Assembly (NCBI RefSeq): GCF_001632365.1
Contig: NW_024468529.1
Span: 1 to 46,416 of the forward strand
From: Laetiporus sulphureus 93-53
Taxonomy: Eukaryota; Basidiomycota; Agaricomycetes; Polyporales; Laetiporaceae
Direction of reading: 5' to 3'
Length of the DNA stretch: 46,416 nt
Position 1 is the first letter of the stretch, and every line of letters starts with the position of its first letter. Of the stretch, positions 1 to 10,434 are shown one piece after another. Made by a program: the position numbers and the translations under genes. Under the pieces are notes generated by a model. The model did not search any database and was not told the DNA's origin. It worked only from the letters and a program-made list of their open reading frames with translations.

Positions 1-628
1 GAGACAAGCCCAGAGTAGTGAGCTCACCAAGTAGGATGCAAAAGCTTTGGCGGCGGTCTCTATCACCCCCTTGTCACCCAGAGTTCAGGCCACCTGAAGG
101 TCTTTCCATCCCTCATAAAGATCGAGACACATGGCAGCGACCTGCAGGGAGGCCTTTGAAGAAGACTATGAGGGAGTACAGCGTTAGCCACCAAGAAAGG
201 GGCACAGAAAGAAGAGAGATGTATCAGCGGTGCACTGATGGTTTGCGACAGCATTTGTGGAAGAGGAGGAGCCACAAGTATGGGCACACCCAGGAGCAGC
301 AAAGAGGAGTGAGTAACAGCAGTAGAGGGGATGAAAATTGACGCGCCAAGCTGAACCAATAGGCGTGTCTTAAAAATTGTAGGCAAAATGAACATCGACC
401 ATGTGGTACCAAAGTCTGACTAGTGCAGCACAATAGGGCAGGGCACCCTATCCAGAAGACAGTGAAGCAGAACCGAGACATACGAGAAGCTCAGAGGACA
501 AGTCAATTTTTCCATTCAGTGCAAAGAAAACAAGTACGCATCACAAAGATGGCACCAACCACTCAGGCTATCATACAGAGGATAGGACAGAGAACAGGCT
601 ATGCAAATTTAGACTGATGGATACTCAC

Positions 629-1988
629 TCAGCTCATCAAACCACCCCTCCACAGCCTCCAGTCAGAGTTCCAACCGATTGATCTTGGTGATCAAAAGGA
701 ATTGTTCATGCTCAAAGACTTCCATCAGAAAGACTTGGTCTAGTCAGATGTTCTGGATATAGTGGAAGATGCACTCAGTTTCCTCATGCACATTTGTCGA
801 AACTAGCAGATGGAGGTTCTACTAAGTCAAGAAAATGAGCAAGATAATGAGCAGACGTACGTGCAGGAGTGGGCTCAAGAAGGGAGCATGAATTGTGACC
901 AAGGCAGCAGTGAACACAGGCATGTGAAGCACTGGCATTCTGGGAAACAGGGACAATAAGACACTCATCTTCAGAGGTACAGCAAGAACACTAGGAGCAA
1001 AGAGTCAGTAAGCATGGGTATCTGACTGGACAAGGTGAATATACCTTGGCAGAAGGCCAAGGCTTGCCAAAATTAACAAGTGCTTGCTTTAGCACCCTGA
1101 AAGTGTTGCGAACAATATCCAGGTACTCTTGGAGAACCTCAGGAGTAATGGCCTTAGAATGCATGGCAGGCACCTTGCCGGATGATGTAGCAGGAGCGGG
1201 AGGCTCAGGAGACCCTGCTGAAGAACCCACCATGGATTGCACATGAGAAACTGAGGCAGCACAAATGGCAGTGAGAGTCTCGCTGAACTCACGCTTGGTG
1301 AGCTTGACAGACGAAGCGGAAACACTCGACGTGTGAATTGGCTTGGCAGCTGTGGCCATGCAATCTTGATCAAAATGCATCCACCAGAAGGCAATGGAGT
1401 GTACGCACCCAAGAAACTTTGTATCATGATGATCAACCACGAGATCCTCCACGCATCCCATCAGAAGTGAGTTGCATGCAGTAACATGAGCCTGGGATGC
1501 TCCACTGAGCATTCCTCAGTCCACCATCTCGACTATCCCTGTCATTTTGGTGTGCAGTTCCATAAAGGAAGCTTTGGTGGAGGCTGAGTGAAAGGCTGCG
1601 AGATCAGTATGGCCAATTGCAGCAGCAAGCCATAGGTCGAACTTGGGCCACGAGTGGAACATTAGCCAATCAAGCATACTGGCCATAATGCCAAAAACTG
1701 GAGTGGCGATGAAAGGGGAACAAATGCGAAGCTCAGTCTATATGGAAGGTCAGACATGTGTCGCCTGCACTCGGATCTCTGACTCACCAAAGTAAGCACA
1801 AACATGTCCACCCAGTGGTGCCATACCTTCTTGAGAGTGTCGAGTGCAGGCACATCCATGATTATGTTGTCCAGAGTGGTAAGCCATGCTTTGGCTTGGT
1901 CCGGAAGCTCCTTGAAGTCAGAAAAGTAAAAAGAGAAAATGCCAGGAGGAGGAGAAGAAGACATGGTGGAAGACTTGAATATGGACAA
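629..1988 (-). pseudogene. Decayed copy of a repeat-associated cysteine-motif protein gene
   Basis: Four minus-strand exons join in frame: 1988-1788 (Met at 1988 or, better, 1964, beginning MSSSPPP), 1737-1045, 990-861 and 802-629. The GT-AG introns are 50, 54 and 58 nt. The predicted protein has an N-terminal helical part (DFKELPDQAKAW), a Ser/Pro/Ala linker, a cysteine-rich segment in exon 3 (CSCC, then CVHCC) and a charged helical tail. The cysteine pairs suggest metal binding, but I do not recognise a named family. The frame is broken by three in-frame TGA codons at 1516-1518, 744-746 and 663-665, and the protein sense continues on both sides of each. It therefore looks like a dead member of a multicopy family. 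The 3' end beyond 629 was not resolved. The splice model is strong; the identity is unknown. Confidence 0.6.
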
Positions 1989-2399
1989 ACAGCAGGAAAG
2001 GATGAGCTGGATATACGAAGACGATGGACCGAGGATGGTCCAGGTTTCAGAACCAGGGAGATGATATGCACTGAAATATTCTGCGCTCGAAAACCCTTCT
2101 GGAAGAGCAGCCGAGGGCTACGTGACTTGATAATGCATATATGTCAAGCAGAACAGTCTGGACAGACCAGCACGAGGGCCTCCGACTCTGAAGAATCTGT
2201 GGCAGCAGCACCATATCACAAAAGGGTCATACATAAGACTCAGAAATGAGCCAGGACCTGCACGTTAGCACCACCAATTACAAGAATAAAGGAGAAGAAA
2301 CTGAGCAGGACGAGCTTGGCCAAATTGGCATGAAGGTTCATTCTAAGCGAGAGAAGCGCAGGGAAGCAGACCATCAGACCCTTGAGGGCCCTTACCTTT

Positions 2400-3310
2400 C
2401 AGTTCCCTGACTGCAAGCAATGATGAGGAGGAGGCGGAAAATGTTTTGGAACTGTTTCAGAGGATCGGAAACGCGAACAAGGATCAGAAATATCTTCTAC
2501 TACATTATAAGGTGCTATTCTACACCTATATAATGGTCTATGTACCTACCATAAAAACAACAGTGGACTTCACCCTTCAGAGTTCAGTTCTACGCACATT
2601 GTCTCAATAGGGCAGCACGCCCTATTCAGTCTCACTCGTCTACATCTTCGTATCATGTCTAGTTAGCTCTCAACACCACGTGGGGCAGCACTTCTCATAG
2701 TGGCCCATAGCTCGACTCGAGAAGTGCCCAGTAAAAGTCACGTTACCACATTTTTCCCTCACACCACCTCATTTTTCCTCTCACGCCATCTATCACGAGC
2801 TCTAGCAACTCAGATCTCCATCCCCATCAGACTCTGTAGCCTCAGCAAGCACCCAGGTTTTGTTTGTAGTGCTGGAGATCCTGCATAGATGTCCTGGAGA
2901 CCTAGGGAGTGCCCAATCCCCCTCCGTAGTGCAGGAAAGAGCTGCCTATAGTGCCCAAGCCACAAGATTGGTCAGCCAGAGACCCACATCACTGCTCGAT
3001 CCCTGACCCTCGACAACTTGTTTGGTAGAGGCACTCGCCACCCTTCTAGTCATCCCACACAACTCATCCTCTTCTCGACTCATCTAGAGTCAGAAACACT
3101 TTCCTAGTCTGAATCACCACTCACTGCTCTGTTTCAAGCACAATGTCGAATGACTCGCAGCCGCTCCTCAAGCATTATCAGCTGAAGTTTCTGCAACTGT
3201 GGCCCAAGGTGAATGGAGATGAACAGCTCTGATCCACCTTCCTCGACAGGATAGGAGGTAGCTGGCAGCCAGGAAGCAGTTGAGCATATCATCAGATAGC
3301 AAGTCGCCGC
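2400..3310 (-). repeat. Tandem repeat unit A (promoter plus gene-end segment)
   Basis: This stretch is a diverged copy of 3570-4610, in the same order and orientation. Shared landmarks include a TATATA core (2526-2532 against 3708-3714), the GGGCAGCAC words near 2682 and 3873, the 'cacgccat' and 'atcacgag' words further on, and the gene-end block (3147-3310 against 4434-4605). Read on the minus strand, the TATATAG core lies about 75 nt upstream of the start codon in copy B. The matching start codon in copy A is ATT at 2440-2442 instead of ATG, so this copy has lost its start. The unit is best read as a promoter with flanking gene ends. Confidence 0.5.
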
Positions 3311-3633
3311 AATCTGGGAAGGTGATGTCTGAGCCAGAACAGTCTAGAGGGGGCAAAGGAAGGCTTTGTTGACTGCCTGAGAATGCAGAACCACATGAAG
3401 AGGTCAGAAGAAGAACATGAGGTGTGGAAATGACAAGTAGGCCACTGAGAAGCATCACCAACTACAAGCTGCAGTGTGAGAGCAGAAAGCGATGAGTTAG
3501 GCAACTTGGAAATAAGCAAGTATGCTAATCGAACAGAAGACAGGGTAGCGGACTGATGGACCCTGTCAGGGTCAGACTTCCAGTTCGCCGACTGTAAGAT
3601 ATGGAAAGGGGGCAGGAGCGAGCTTTGCGACAT
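3168..3633 (-). pseudogene. Fragmentary gene copy downstream of repeat unit B
   Basis: A minus-strand start (ATG at 3633, MSQSSLL) is followed by an open frame to 3292, and a second frame covers 3461-3168. The second frame contains the words SDDMLN and TSADNA and then meets a TGA. The same words occur in another copy at 4734-4423 (LSDMLNHILA, TSDNNAVMG), where the equivalent position is still open. The parts were not joined into one convincing protein. Family and function are unknown. It is probably a decayed relative of the 629-1988 gene, but direct similarity between the two was not evident by eye. Confidence 0.35.
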
Positions 3634-4610
3634 GTTTTACGAGATCAGAAACATATTCTACGATTGGAAACACATTTCAGCGACCCAGCTGGCTCATTTC
3701 TGACTTACTATATAATCTACCCTGTACATAGGAATAAAAAGGAAGTAATACAAAGTTTTTTCCACTGAGCAGCACTCAGTTCTCATCTCGTCTATGCTAG
3801 GGCATCGTGCTTGACTATGTCTATGCCAGTTGCGACTACATTCTATGTTTCTGGGATTCTCGACACTGAGAGGGGCAGCACTCTCAGCAGTGACCTCTAG
3901 CATGACTCGGATTTCAGCCAGATAAGTCACATTATTGTATTCTCATATCTCACGCCATCACATTTCGCTCTCATGCCACCTGTCACGAGTCTCGAACCAG
4001 GATTTCATCTCCATCAAACCCTGCAGCCTCGCTAGCACCCAGAACTGGTCCGTAGCACTGGGGAGTACTAGCTAAATGCCCAGAAGTTCATCATCAGTAC
4101 TCGATCCAGTCAGAGATGCCCAGAAGTTCATTGTCAACACTCGATTCAGTCAGAAGTGCTCAGGGCTTTGTCGTCGACGCTTGAGCCAGTTCGGAGGCAG
4201 TTAGGGCCTCATCGTCAGTGCTTATTCAGCTTCATCCAGATATAGCAATTTTCTGTGATATAGCTCAAGACCTCAGCCATAGCAGTTTGCAAGCACAGGA
4301 GTCACCAATTGCATCTCACAGATACACACACCCACCATCTAGCTGTCGACTGCTTCTCAGTCCAACACCCCACTCTGATCAAGTCCAACACTCACCGATC
4401 TGAGTTTGTGAACTGACCCATTTCAAGCAACACAGCTGAACGACTCGCAGCTGCCCATCACTGCATTATTATCTGAAGTTTCCTGTGAATGTAGCTCAAA
4501 GGAACCGCAGACAGAGAGCCTCAGTTTACCTTCCAAGTAGGGTTGGTTAGGAGTGCTGCTCATGGCCAGGATGTGGTTGAGCATATCACTGAGCCTGAGC
4601 TGAGCTGAGC
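3570..4610 (-). repeat. Tandem repeat unit B (promoter plus gene-end segment)
   Basis: Diverged partner of 2400-3310, offset by about 1.18-1.29 kb. It contains a minus-strand TATATAG core at 3708-3714, 75 nt upstream of an ATG at 3633. It also carries an internal 40-bp tandem repeat (4077-4236) that is only weakly visible in the other unit. Reverse transcriptase, integrase and clear primer-binding or polypurine sites were looked for and not seen, so I do not call it an LTR. Confidence 0.5.
4077..4236. repeat. 40-bp tandem repeat, four diverged units
   Basis: Units lie at 4077-4116, 4117-4156, 4157-4196 and 4197-4236. The first two begin TGCCCAGAAGTTCAT and share ACTCGAT and CAGTCAGA. The third and fourth are more diverged but keep the spacing. 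A weaker unit may precede them at 4037-4076. The repeat has no coding sense in any frame that I can see. Confidence 0.75.
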
Positions 4611-4734
4611 CTGAGCTGCCTTCCTCAGGCCTGGCCTGCGTTGGTGATAGGCCTGAGCCTGCTGAAGCCAGGGCTTTTGAGCCAAGCTGGGCTGAGCACA
4701 TCACTACTCTAGACTCTTTCAGCTCATAAGTCAA
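4423..4734 (-). pseudogene. Third fragment of the repeat-associated gene family
   Basis: An open frame without a convincing start encodes the LSDMLNHILA and TSDNNA words also present at 3168-3461. The shared wording at protein level across diverged DNA supports this strand and frame as the former coding frame. The 5' part (4589-4700) is simple CTGAG-rich sequence, so the upstream end is corrupt or absent. The function is unknown. Confidence 0.35.
4589..4618. repeat. CTGAG/GAGCC simple repeat
   Basis: A short run alternates GAGCCTGAGCTGAGCTGAGC. It is low-complexity DNA. Confidence 0.7.
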
Positions 4735-4978
4735 CTCCTTTGGATTGCAGTGACTTGTTATCTGATAGCATGAGAGTCGAACACATTTTCTGTCATTTTT
4801 TGATTGCAGAACATTTCAGTGCATATGCACACCATACAGATGAACTTGCATCTGAACTGAACTGAGATTTTGTCTTATATCACTGAAGGTCTTAAACTAG
4901 GGTCCAGCCCAGTTCAAGGCATCACATCACACCCTATGAGCCTATGGCCAAAAGGATACAGTAATCTGACAATGCTTG

Positions 4979-5150
4979 GCTTGTACAATGTAGTACAAGC
5001 TAGTACTGGCTGTTGTTGTTGTACAAGCTAGTACTGGCTGTTGCTTCGTTGGTACATTGTAGTACAAGCTAGTACTGGCTGTTGCTTTGCTTGTACAATG
5101 TAGTACAAGCTAGAACAATATAGTGCAGGCTAGTATTAGCTAGTATCAGC
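4979..5150. repeat. GTACAAGCTAGTAC minisatellite
   Basis: Imperfect tandem copies of GTACAAGCTAGTACTGGCTG are spaced by about 30-50 bp. Several are preceded by TTGTACAATGTA, and degenerate copies run on to about 5150. The GTAC-containing words are partly self-complementary, so hairpins are possible. No coding sense is seen. Confidence 0.7.
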
Positions 5151-5957
5151 TTGCACTTTATACTAACCATCATTAGCACAAATTGGTGCAGGTCAACACA
5201 ACTTAACTCTAAACAGAAGATAATGCTAATGAGCATTTAAAAATATAACACAGACATATGATATCAATGAACATTTTAATAATATAGATAACTTGATAGG
5301 CACATTGTGATCAGAGGCAGACTCATAGAGCATAATGATTGTGATTCTCGTAATGTTCTATTGTAAATTAGGATCATGACATGAAGCCCATCAAGTTGTG
5401 ACATGGTCACAATACTTACAGAATATTTGACTAAAAATTAGTGAAGTCATATTTCCGTGATTTTTCTCAATGATCTCATCATAACTCCATCATCTTATGA
5501 CTCATGAAACTTTGACAATTTCTTGAATATTGTTCCTAATAATCACCATGCAGGACTAGAAAAATATTGAAAATGATATTTTGAATAGTTTGTACAAGAC
5601 ATTAACAATGTCCTTTGCTTTATACATTGCCGATTGTGGAAAGCATATCTTCAATAATTCTCAATTTATTCAACCGAGAATGCCCTTACATGATTTGAAC
5701 TCTTTTTCGTACATTATCTCAATTATATGATGTGAACTATCGCATTTTTCACCCAGTGTTATGAGTGAAAACCCGCTCTGTCATCCTGTGTAAGTCCACC
5801 ACGGAAGTGCGGTGCTGCATATCGCGAGGCTAAGAACCACCACCGCCTTTGCGCGCTTCTATGCCTCGACGTCGATCAGGAGTGGATGCGCAAAATGTTT
5901 ATAGTTCTACTCCAGGTAAATAATTATATGACCAAATGCCTACAAGCCGATGGTATA
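5151..5957. other. AT-rich gene-free stretch
   Basis: The sequence is AT-rich with no convincing coding frame or repeat structure. It separates the decayed left arm from the first intact gene and includes that gene's 3' flank. Confidence 0.6.
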
Positions 5958-7494
5958 CTAAAAATCCTTCCACTCGTCCCAATCGTCATCTTTCTTCGCA
6001 GCAGCGGCAGAGGAACCCGCATTACCAGGCGCCTTCGAAGCTGTGCTGGCGCTTCGAGCCGGCGCACTGCTAAAGGTGTCAAAGAACTCCTCCTCTTCCT
6101 CGTGATCCGCATAAAGCGCGGACGTCTCCCCGACATATGCGTATCCCACATCGACAGAGCTGTACCCCCTCCGTTCCGGTCCTCCGACCACCCTGTCCTT
6201 CACAGTCCCCACCACTCCTCCGACCTGCTGCGCCACATCCACTCCGAGCGCGTTCTTGCTCCAGGTGTTCGCACTGCGGCCAGCCTCTCCTACACGCTTG
6301 CCTGCCTCGGAGACGTACCCACGCACACCCGACTGGAAGTTCGGGTCCATCACCTTCCCCACGCCAGGCTGGATCACGTTGTCGTTAACGGCACGCGTTG
6401 CACCTGCGACAGCAGCAGAGAACAGCGACCAGCCCTTGCTGAGCGCGGCGACAGGGTTCTCCTGGAGCTCAGCAAGGGAAGGTGCAGCCCTGGACGATAG
6501 ACCATAGGATGGATTTGACGCTGGAGACGGCGTGTTACCGAACCCTTGATAGCGGCCGCCTTGTGAGGGGTGGAGATCGGCCGATCTGGAAGCGTTGGCC
6601 TCTCCCAATCCTGCGAAAAACGTCTCGTTCGCGGCCTTCTGATCCTGTTGGAGGGGAGTCGCCGATGTGGGACTTGCACTGCCTAGACCAGGAGAATTGC
6701 CGTTGCCGAAGGAGGCTGGGGACGATGAATCACTCCGTAGTTGACGTCCGGTGCTCGTGCGAGCAGAGGCTCTGGATTTGCGAAGTCCTTGAGCAGACGA
6801 CGGTCGTCCTGGTGGGCTCGCAGCACCGCTAGGGCTCGTTCCCGCGGGCGGTGCGGATGGTGACCAAGGCTTGCCAGCAAGCTCGGCATCCAGCTGTAAG
6901 AAGCACGTTGTTCTGTATGTTCCGTCTACAGCCAAGTAAGAAAACGAACCTTCTCTCGATATTGCGATGCAGCCCAGCAATGATATGTATCATATGGACT
7001 CATTCCCGGCGTATATCCGCCCTGTTCGGCTGGGTATGTCTTCATAAACTCCCTGAATAATGCATTGCCTCCCAGCTACAGCGCGTAATACAAGCGTCAA
7101 TCGTTATAGGGAATTTATAAGTTTGCCACGCACCTGCATGCGCTTGACCTGGTCCTCCTGCCATGTGTCCATCGATACAGACCTCACGAAGCTGTGACGG
7201 GCCGACCACGCATTAATGCTTATTCTCCTGGGCCTGGGCACAGCCCGACAACGAAAGACTCACCTAACGTGGACTCCGAAGCCTCTATGCGCCCCGGCAC
7301 ATTGCAAGCACAGGAACACTGCAAAGCTAATCCAGCAGCCTGTGTGACAGGCCCTGAGAACGAAGGCACAGATATTCTGACCTGAGCGATGCCCACTGTG
7401 GGTTCGGGTTCTGACAGTCAATGCATTTCTTGTTCTCGAGATCTTCGCGTTTGATGAGATCCTGGAGTGTTTTGCGAGCGACAGCCTGATCCAT
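5958..7494 (-). CDS. GCS1: ADP-ribosylation factor GTPase-activating protein (ArfGAP1/Gcs1 type)
   Basis: Five exons (7494-7382, 7326-7264, 7191-7134, 7075-6950, 6893-5958) give 431 residues, and all junctions keep frame. The N-terminal ArfGAP zinc finger is complete: C24-x2-C27-x16-C44-x2-C47, NPQWAS, then AHRGFGVH with the arginine finger at about R52. SVSMDTW and LGGN follow. The middle region has small-residue and Ser/Thr-rich stretches (LFSAAVAGATRAVNDNVIQP) like the curvature-sensing helices of ArfGAP1. The tail is acidic and ends DDDWDEWKDF, a tryptophan motif of the kind that binds coatomer. It stimulates GTP hydrolysis by Arf on Golgi/COPI membranes. The MDQAV start was chosen over an upstream in-frame Met (MPLHPHLAMD) because family members begin close to the zinc finger. 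It diverges from the velvet gene. Confidence 0.93.
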
Positions 7495-8194
7495 GGCGAG
7501 GTGAGGGTGAAGTGGCAAAGCGTGAGGTGGAATTGATGGGACTTGACCGCACCTCGGGTCCCGTTCCCACGATGCTGATCGCTGGCTCCAGCGCCAAACT
7601 GGCCCACCACAGCGGCTCGCCTCAGGCTACCACCCACGAGAACCCTGGATTGACTGATAGGTGCACCGATGTCCGTATCAACGGAAGCTTCAGTTTCATT
7701 TTGCGTGCGATGTGGCCCCTCCACGCGGTATTGCACCACGTGCAGCGCGTCCGCGGCTATACCCGAGACGAGGGAGAGCTGGCCGCAGCGATGGCTGTAC
7801 AGCTCAGACTCCAACAGTCCCACACCAACGTTGCTGGTCTCATCACCGCTGAGCAGTACATAATTAAAAAAGAAGGTGTCCAGCGTGCAGTGCGTACCCA
7901 ACGTGTCTAATGGGGATCTCTACAACGCGGTGTTTTGGCGCTGATCAGTGAGAGATGAGCGCGCACAAGCCCGTGTCTTATTCCCATCGCCATCGCTGCA
8001 TTCTGAGGGGCTCGCCTACTTGACTGATCCATCTAACGTTGCGTCTTAATTTACGGACAGATTCGCTACTGCATGCTCTGCAGCAGCCCGAACTGCCCTT
8101 CCTCGCGACTGAGATCTCCCAGATCCTCGGATCGTGGCTGGATACAATCTACTACGCGTCTTCTGCTATATTTCTGCCGGAGCCCGATAACAGC
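7495..8194. promoter_or_regulatory. Divergent intergenic region, ArfGAP / velvet
   Basis: About 700 bp separate the two start codons. Open frames here lack codon sense or family motifs. It must hold both promoters. I see no clear TATA box. Confidence 0.5.
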
Positions 8195-10302
8195 ATGATT
8201 CAGAAGACGAACGCACGCGCAGGGAGCAGCACCGTCGCCGCAGAGGATCCCGATGACGGCCCCCGCTCGTGGGGAAACTGGGTCGGGCGGAGGTAAGTGC
8301 TGTACACACCGCCTTGCACGCGTACCGCGCTGAACCCCTGCCATGGCGCAGGTACTACTCACTGGAGGTCGTCCAACACCCGCTCCGGGCGCGGATGTGT
8401 GGGTTTGGCGATAAAGTGCGCGATCGTGCAGCACGCCACATGGTAAACCTGGCCGCTGATAATGGGCACAGGACAGGCGGCCTCTGGCTCCCGCCGCTGT
8501 GGCCAAAATGATTGTGCAGAGGGATGACGGAAGCATAGTAGACGTCGAGTGAGTGTCCTGCAAGGTGACCTTTACAGTATGTTGCTGACGCGCATGACAG
8601 GGAGATCGACTGCTCGTTCTTCCTGGTGACGGTCGACTTGTGGTCGGCAGACGGCAAGCACGAAATGAATCTCGTCCTGCACCCCACGTCCGCTGATCGG
8701 TACGTCCTGCCCCCCACGTCCGCTGATCGGTACGTCCTGCCCGCGAACCACCTCAAAGCAAAACGACGCGCTGCCGCCAATGCCGCTCATCAGCGCTCGG
8801 GAAGAGACAGTCCTCCGCCGGCCTCCGCCTCTCAAGACAATACGCAAGTGAGCAAACCGTTCTCATGGATTGACAGCTGACATGGACGCGACATCTACAG
8901 CAGCCGAATGCAGTACCTCCATACATGGCCCCTCCCAGTGCGGGCTACTCAGCCCAGGTCTATCCGTACCCCGCGCAACCACCCTCCGATCCGCAGAGCT
9001 ATCAGCCCATGGCAAGCTACGGCTCGTCATCCGAAGCCCCGATGCCCTGGGGCTATCCTCCTCAGGCAACGTCAATGGACCGAGCTTCGCAATATCCGCC
9101 GCCCCCTGTCCTCCGTCCCATTCATTCCGCAGGCCGGAGCAATTCGACCACTGGCGGGCCTGCGGCAGGAGTAAGTTACAACTCCGCAGGAACATCAAGA
9201 CCTGGCGCGGGAGAAGACTGGCCGCTTGAGAACCCAGGGAGGGAGGATGCGGAAGGCATGCCATACCGCACCTGGCCACAAGACGCTTCTTATTCTCCGC
9301 TCGATAACAATAGCGTGTCTCATAGCTCCGGCGCGATCGAGCCTTCGCTCCGCCATTCACATGGGCCGCCTTCGAATCACGAGCATTCTTACGCGTCTTC
9401 TGAGACGTACACTCAGAACAGATACTCTCAGGAGCAGTACAACACCATCGGGCACCAGCAGCCCATCGATGCACAAGGGTATCCACAAGCACCATACACG
9501 CAACAGCCGCCGCCTGGGTCACACTATCACGACGCGCAATACGCTCAGGAACCTACGCCGCCATCGAATATGCCCCCCTTGCCAAGGCACACCTATACAC
9601 GGACGCTCGTCGGGCCCCTGTCTGCGAACGCCTGCAGCCTGGTGGACGAGCATCGAAAACCCGGAATCTTCTTTCTCTTTCAGGATCTGTCAGTCCGGAC
9701 AGAAGGTGCGTTCATCTGCGCAAATCCTATTCATATGAATTGGACCCGTGCTTATCGTGAACTCTATTCGCCCTTTCCGTTTGCATAGGTACCTTCCGTC
9801 TCAGGCTGCGTCTCATGAACGTCGGCGCGTAAGCTAGCTCGATCCCGTTGATAAACGCTCGTAATACAACTGACGCGTCTTCGCTGCATCCGCAGGCCTC
9901 CGGCTCCTGAGGGAAGAGCGTCTCGAATACACACAGGCGTATCGCCCGTACTTGCCCAGACATTCACTGAGCCGTTTGTCGTATTCTCCGCCAAACGCTT
10001 CCCTGGCGTGCCAGGTGAGCGCTCCTCTCTGTACATCACATGCTGAATGAGAGCTAATAGATCCTGTGACCGACAGATACTACCGCCCTCTCCATAGCCC
10101 TCGGCAGTCAAGGGCAGAAACTTCCTCTGGTGAGTAAACCCTCTCCACTCAACACATGCACAGCCAATCACGCGATGCATCGACGCATGGCGTCCGACTC
10201 GTTTAGCGAAATCGGAATGGTAGCGCAAAACTGGGCCGGAAGAGGCTCCGTAGCGGGTCATCAGCCTTGTCCGGCGACGAGTCCGATGAGGGAGGAACAT
10301 GA
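8195..10302 (+). CDS. velB: Velvet-domain regulator, VelB-like
   Basis: Nine exons (8195-8292, 8352-8415, 8472-8548, 8601-8847, 8901-9705, 9789-9828, 9896-10014, 10077-10129, 10207-10302) give 532 residues. The velvet domain is split. The N-terminal half starts at YYSLEVVQHP (about residue 34) with RARMCGFGDKDRRP and TVDLWSADG. The C-terminal half runs from GIFFLFQDLSVRTEG (about 416) through FRLRLRLMNVGA, VVFSAKRFPGVPDTT and QGQKLPLRNR. Between them lies a Pro/Gln/Ser/Tyr-rich insert of about 250 residues, the hallmark of VelB rather than VosA or VeA. Velvet factors are nuclear DNA-binding regulators coupling development and secondary metabolism. The C-terminus has a basic stretch (KLGRKRLR), a likely NLS. 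A 30-bp exact duplication lies at 8683-8742. The ATG at 8195 is the only one in frame after the upstream stop; an extra 5' exon cannot be excluded. Confidence 0.92.
8683..8742 (+). repeat. Exact 30-bp tandem duplication inside the velvet gene
   Basis: Two adjacent identical 30-bp units (8683-8712 and 8713-8742) encode PTSADRYVLP twice. The reading frame is kept. The copies lie at the end of the N-terminal velvet half, where the insert begins. Confidence 0.95.
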
Positions 10303-10434
10303 TGACGTAGGCGTCGAATTGTCAGTTTCGGGTTACGTGGACCTTCGCTTCGCTCGCCGCGTTTGCATCCGCTATCTTTATGATGGGTCCCCCAATGGCT
10401 GTCGTAGCAATAGTATTTGTCGCTCAAAGTTTCC

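Noticed and set aside
18..341. Short frames at the left edge on both strands
   Set aside because: No motif or splice link was found. The minus frame may be a further exon of the decayed gene, but no junction was convincing.
2240..2341. 33-codon minus-strand frame with a hydrophobic, signal-like start (MNLHANLAKLVLL)
   Set aside because: It is too short, does not join the pseudogene exons and lies in decayed DNA.
2400..4200. Plus-strand TATATAA motifs taken as paired LTRs of a retrotransposon
   Set aside because: No reverse transcriptase, integrase, primer-binding site or target duplication was seen, and minus-strand gene starts explain the cores better.
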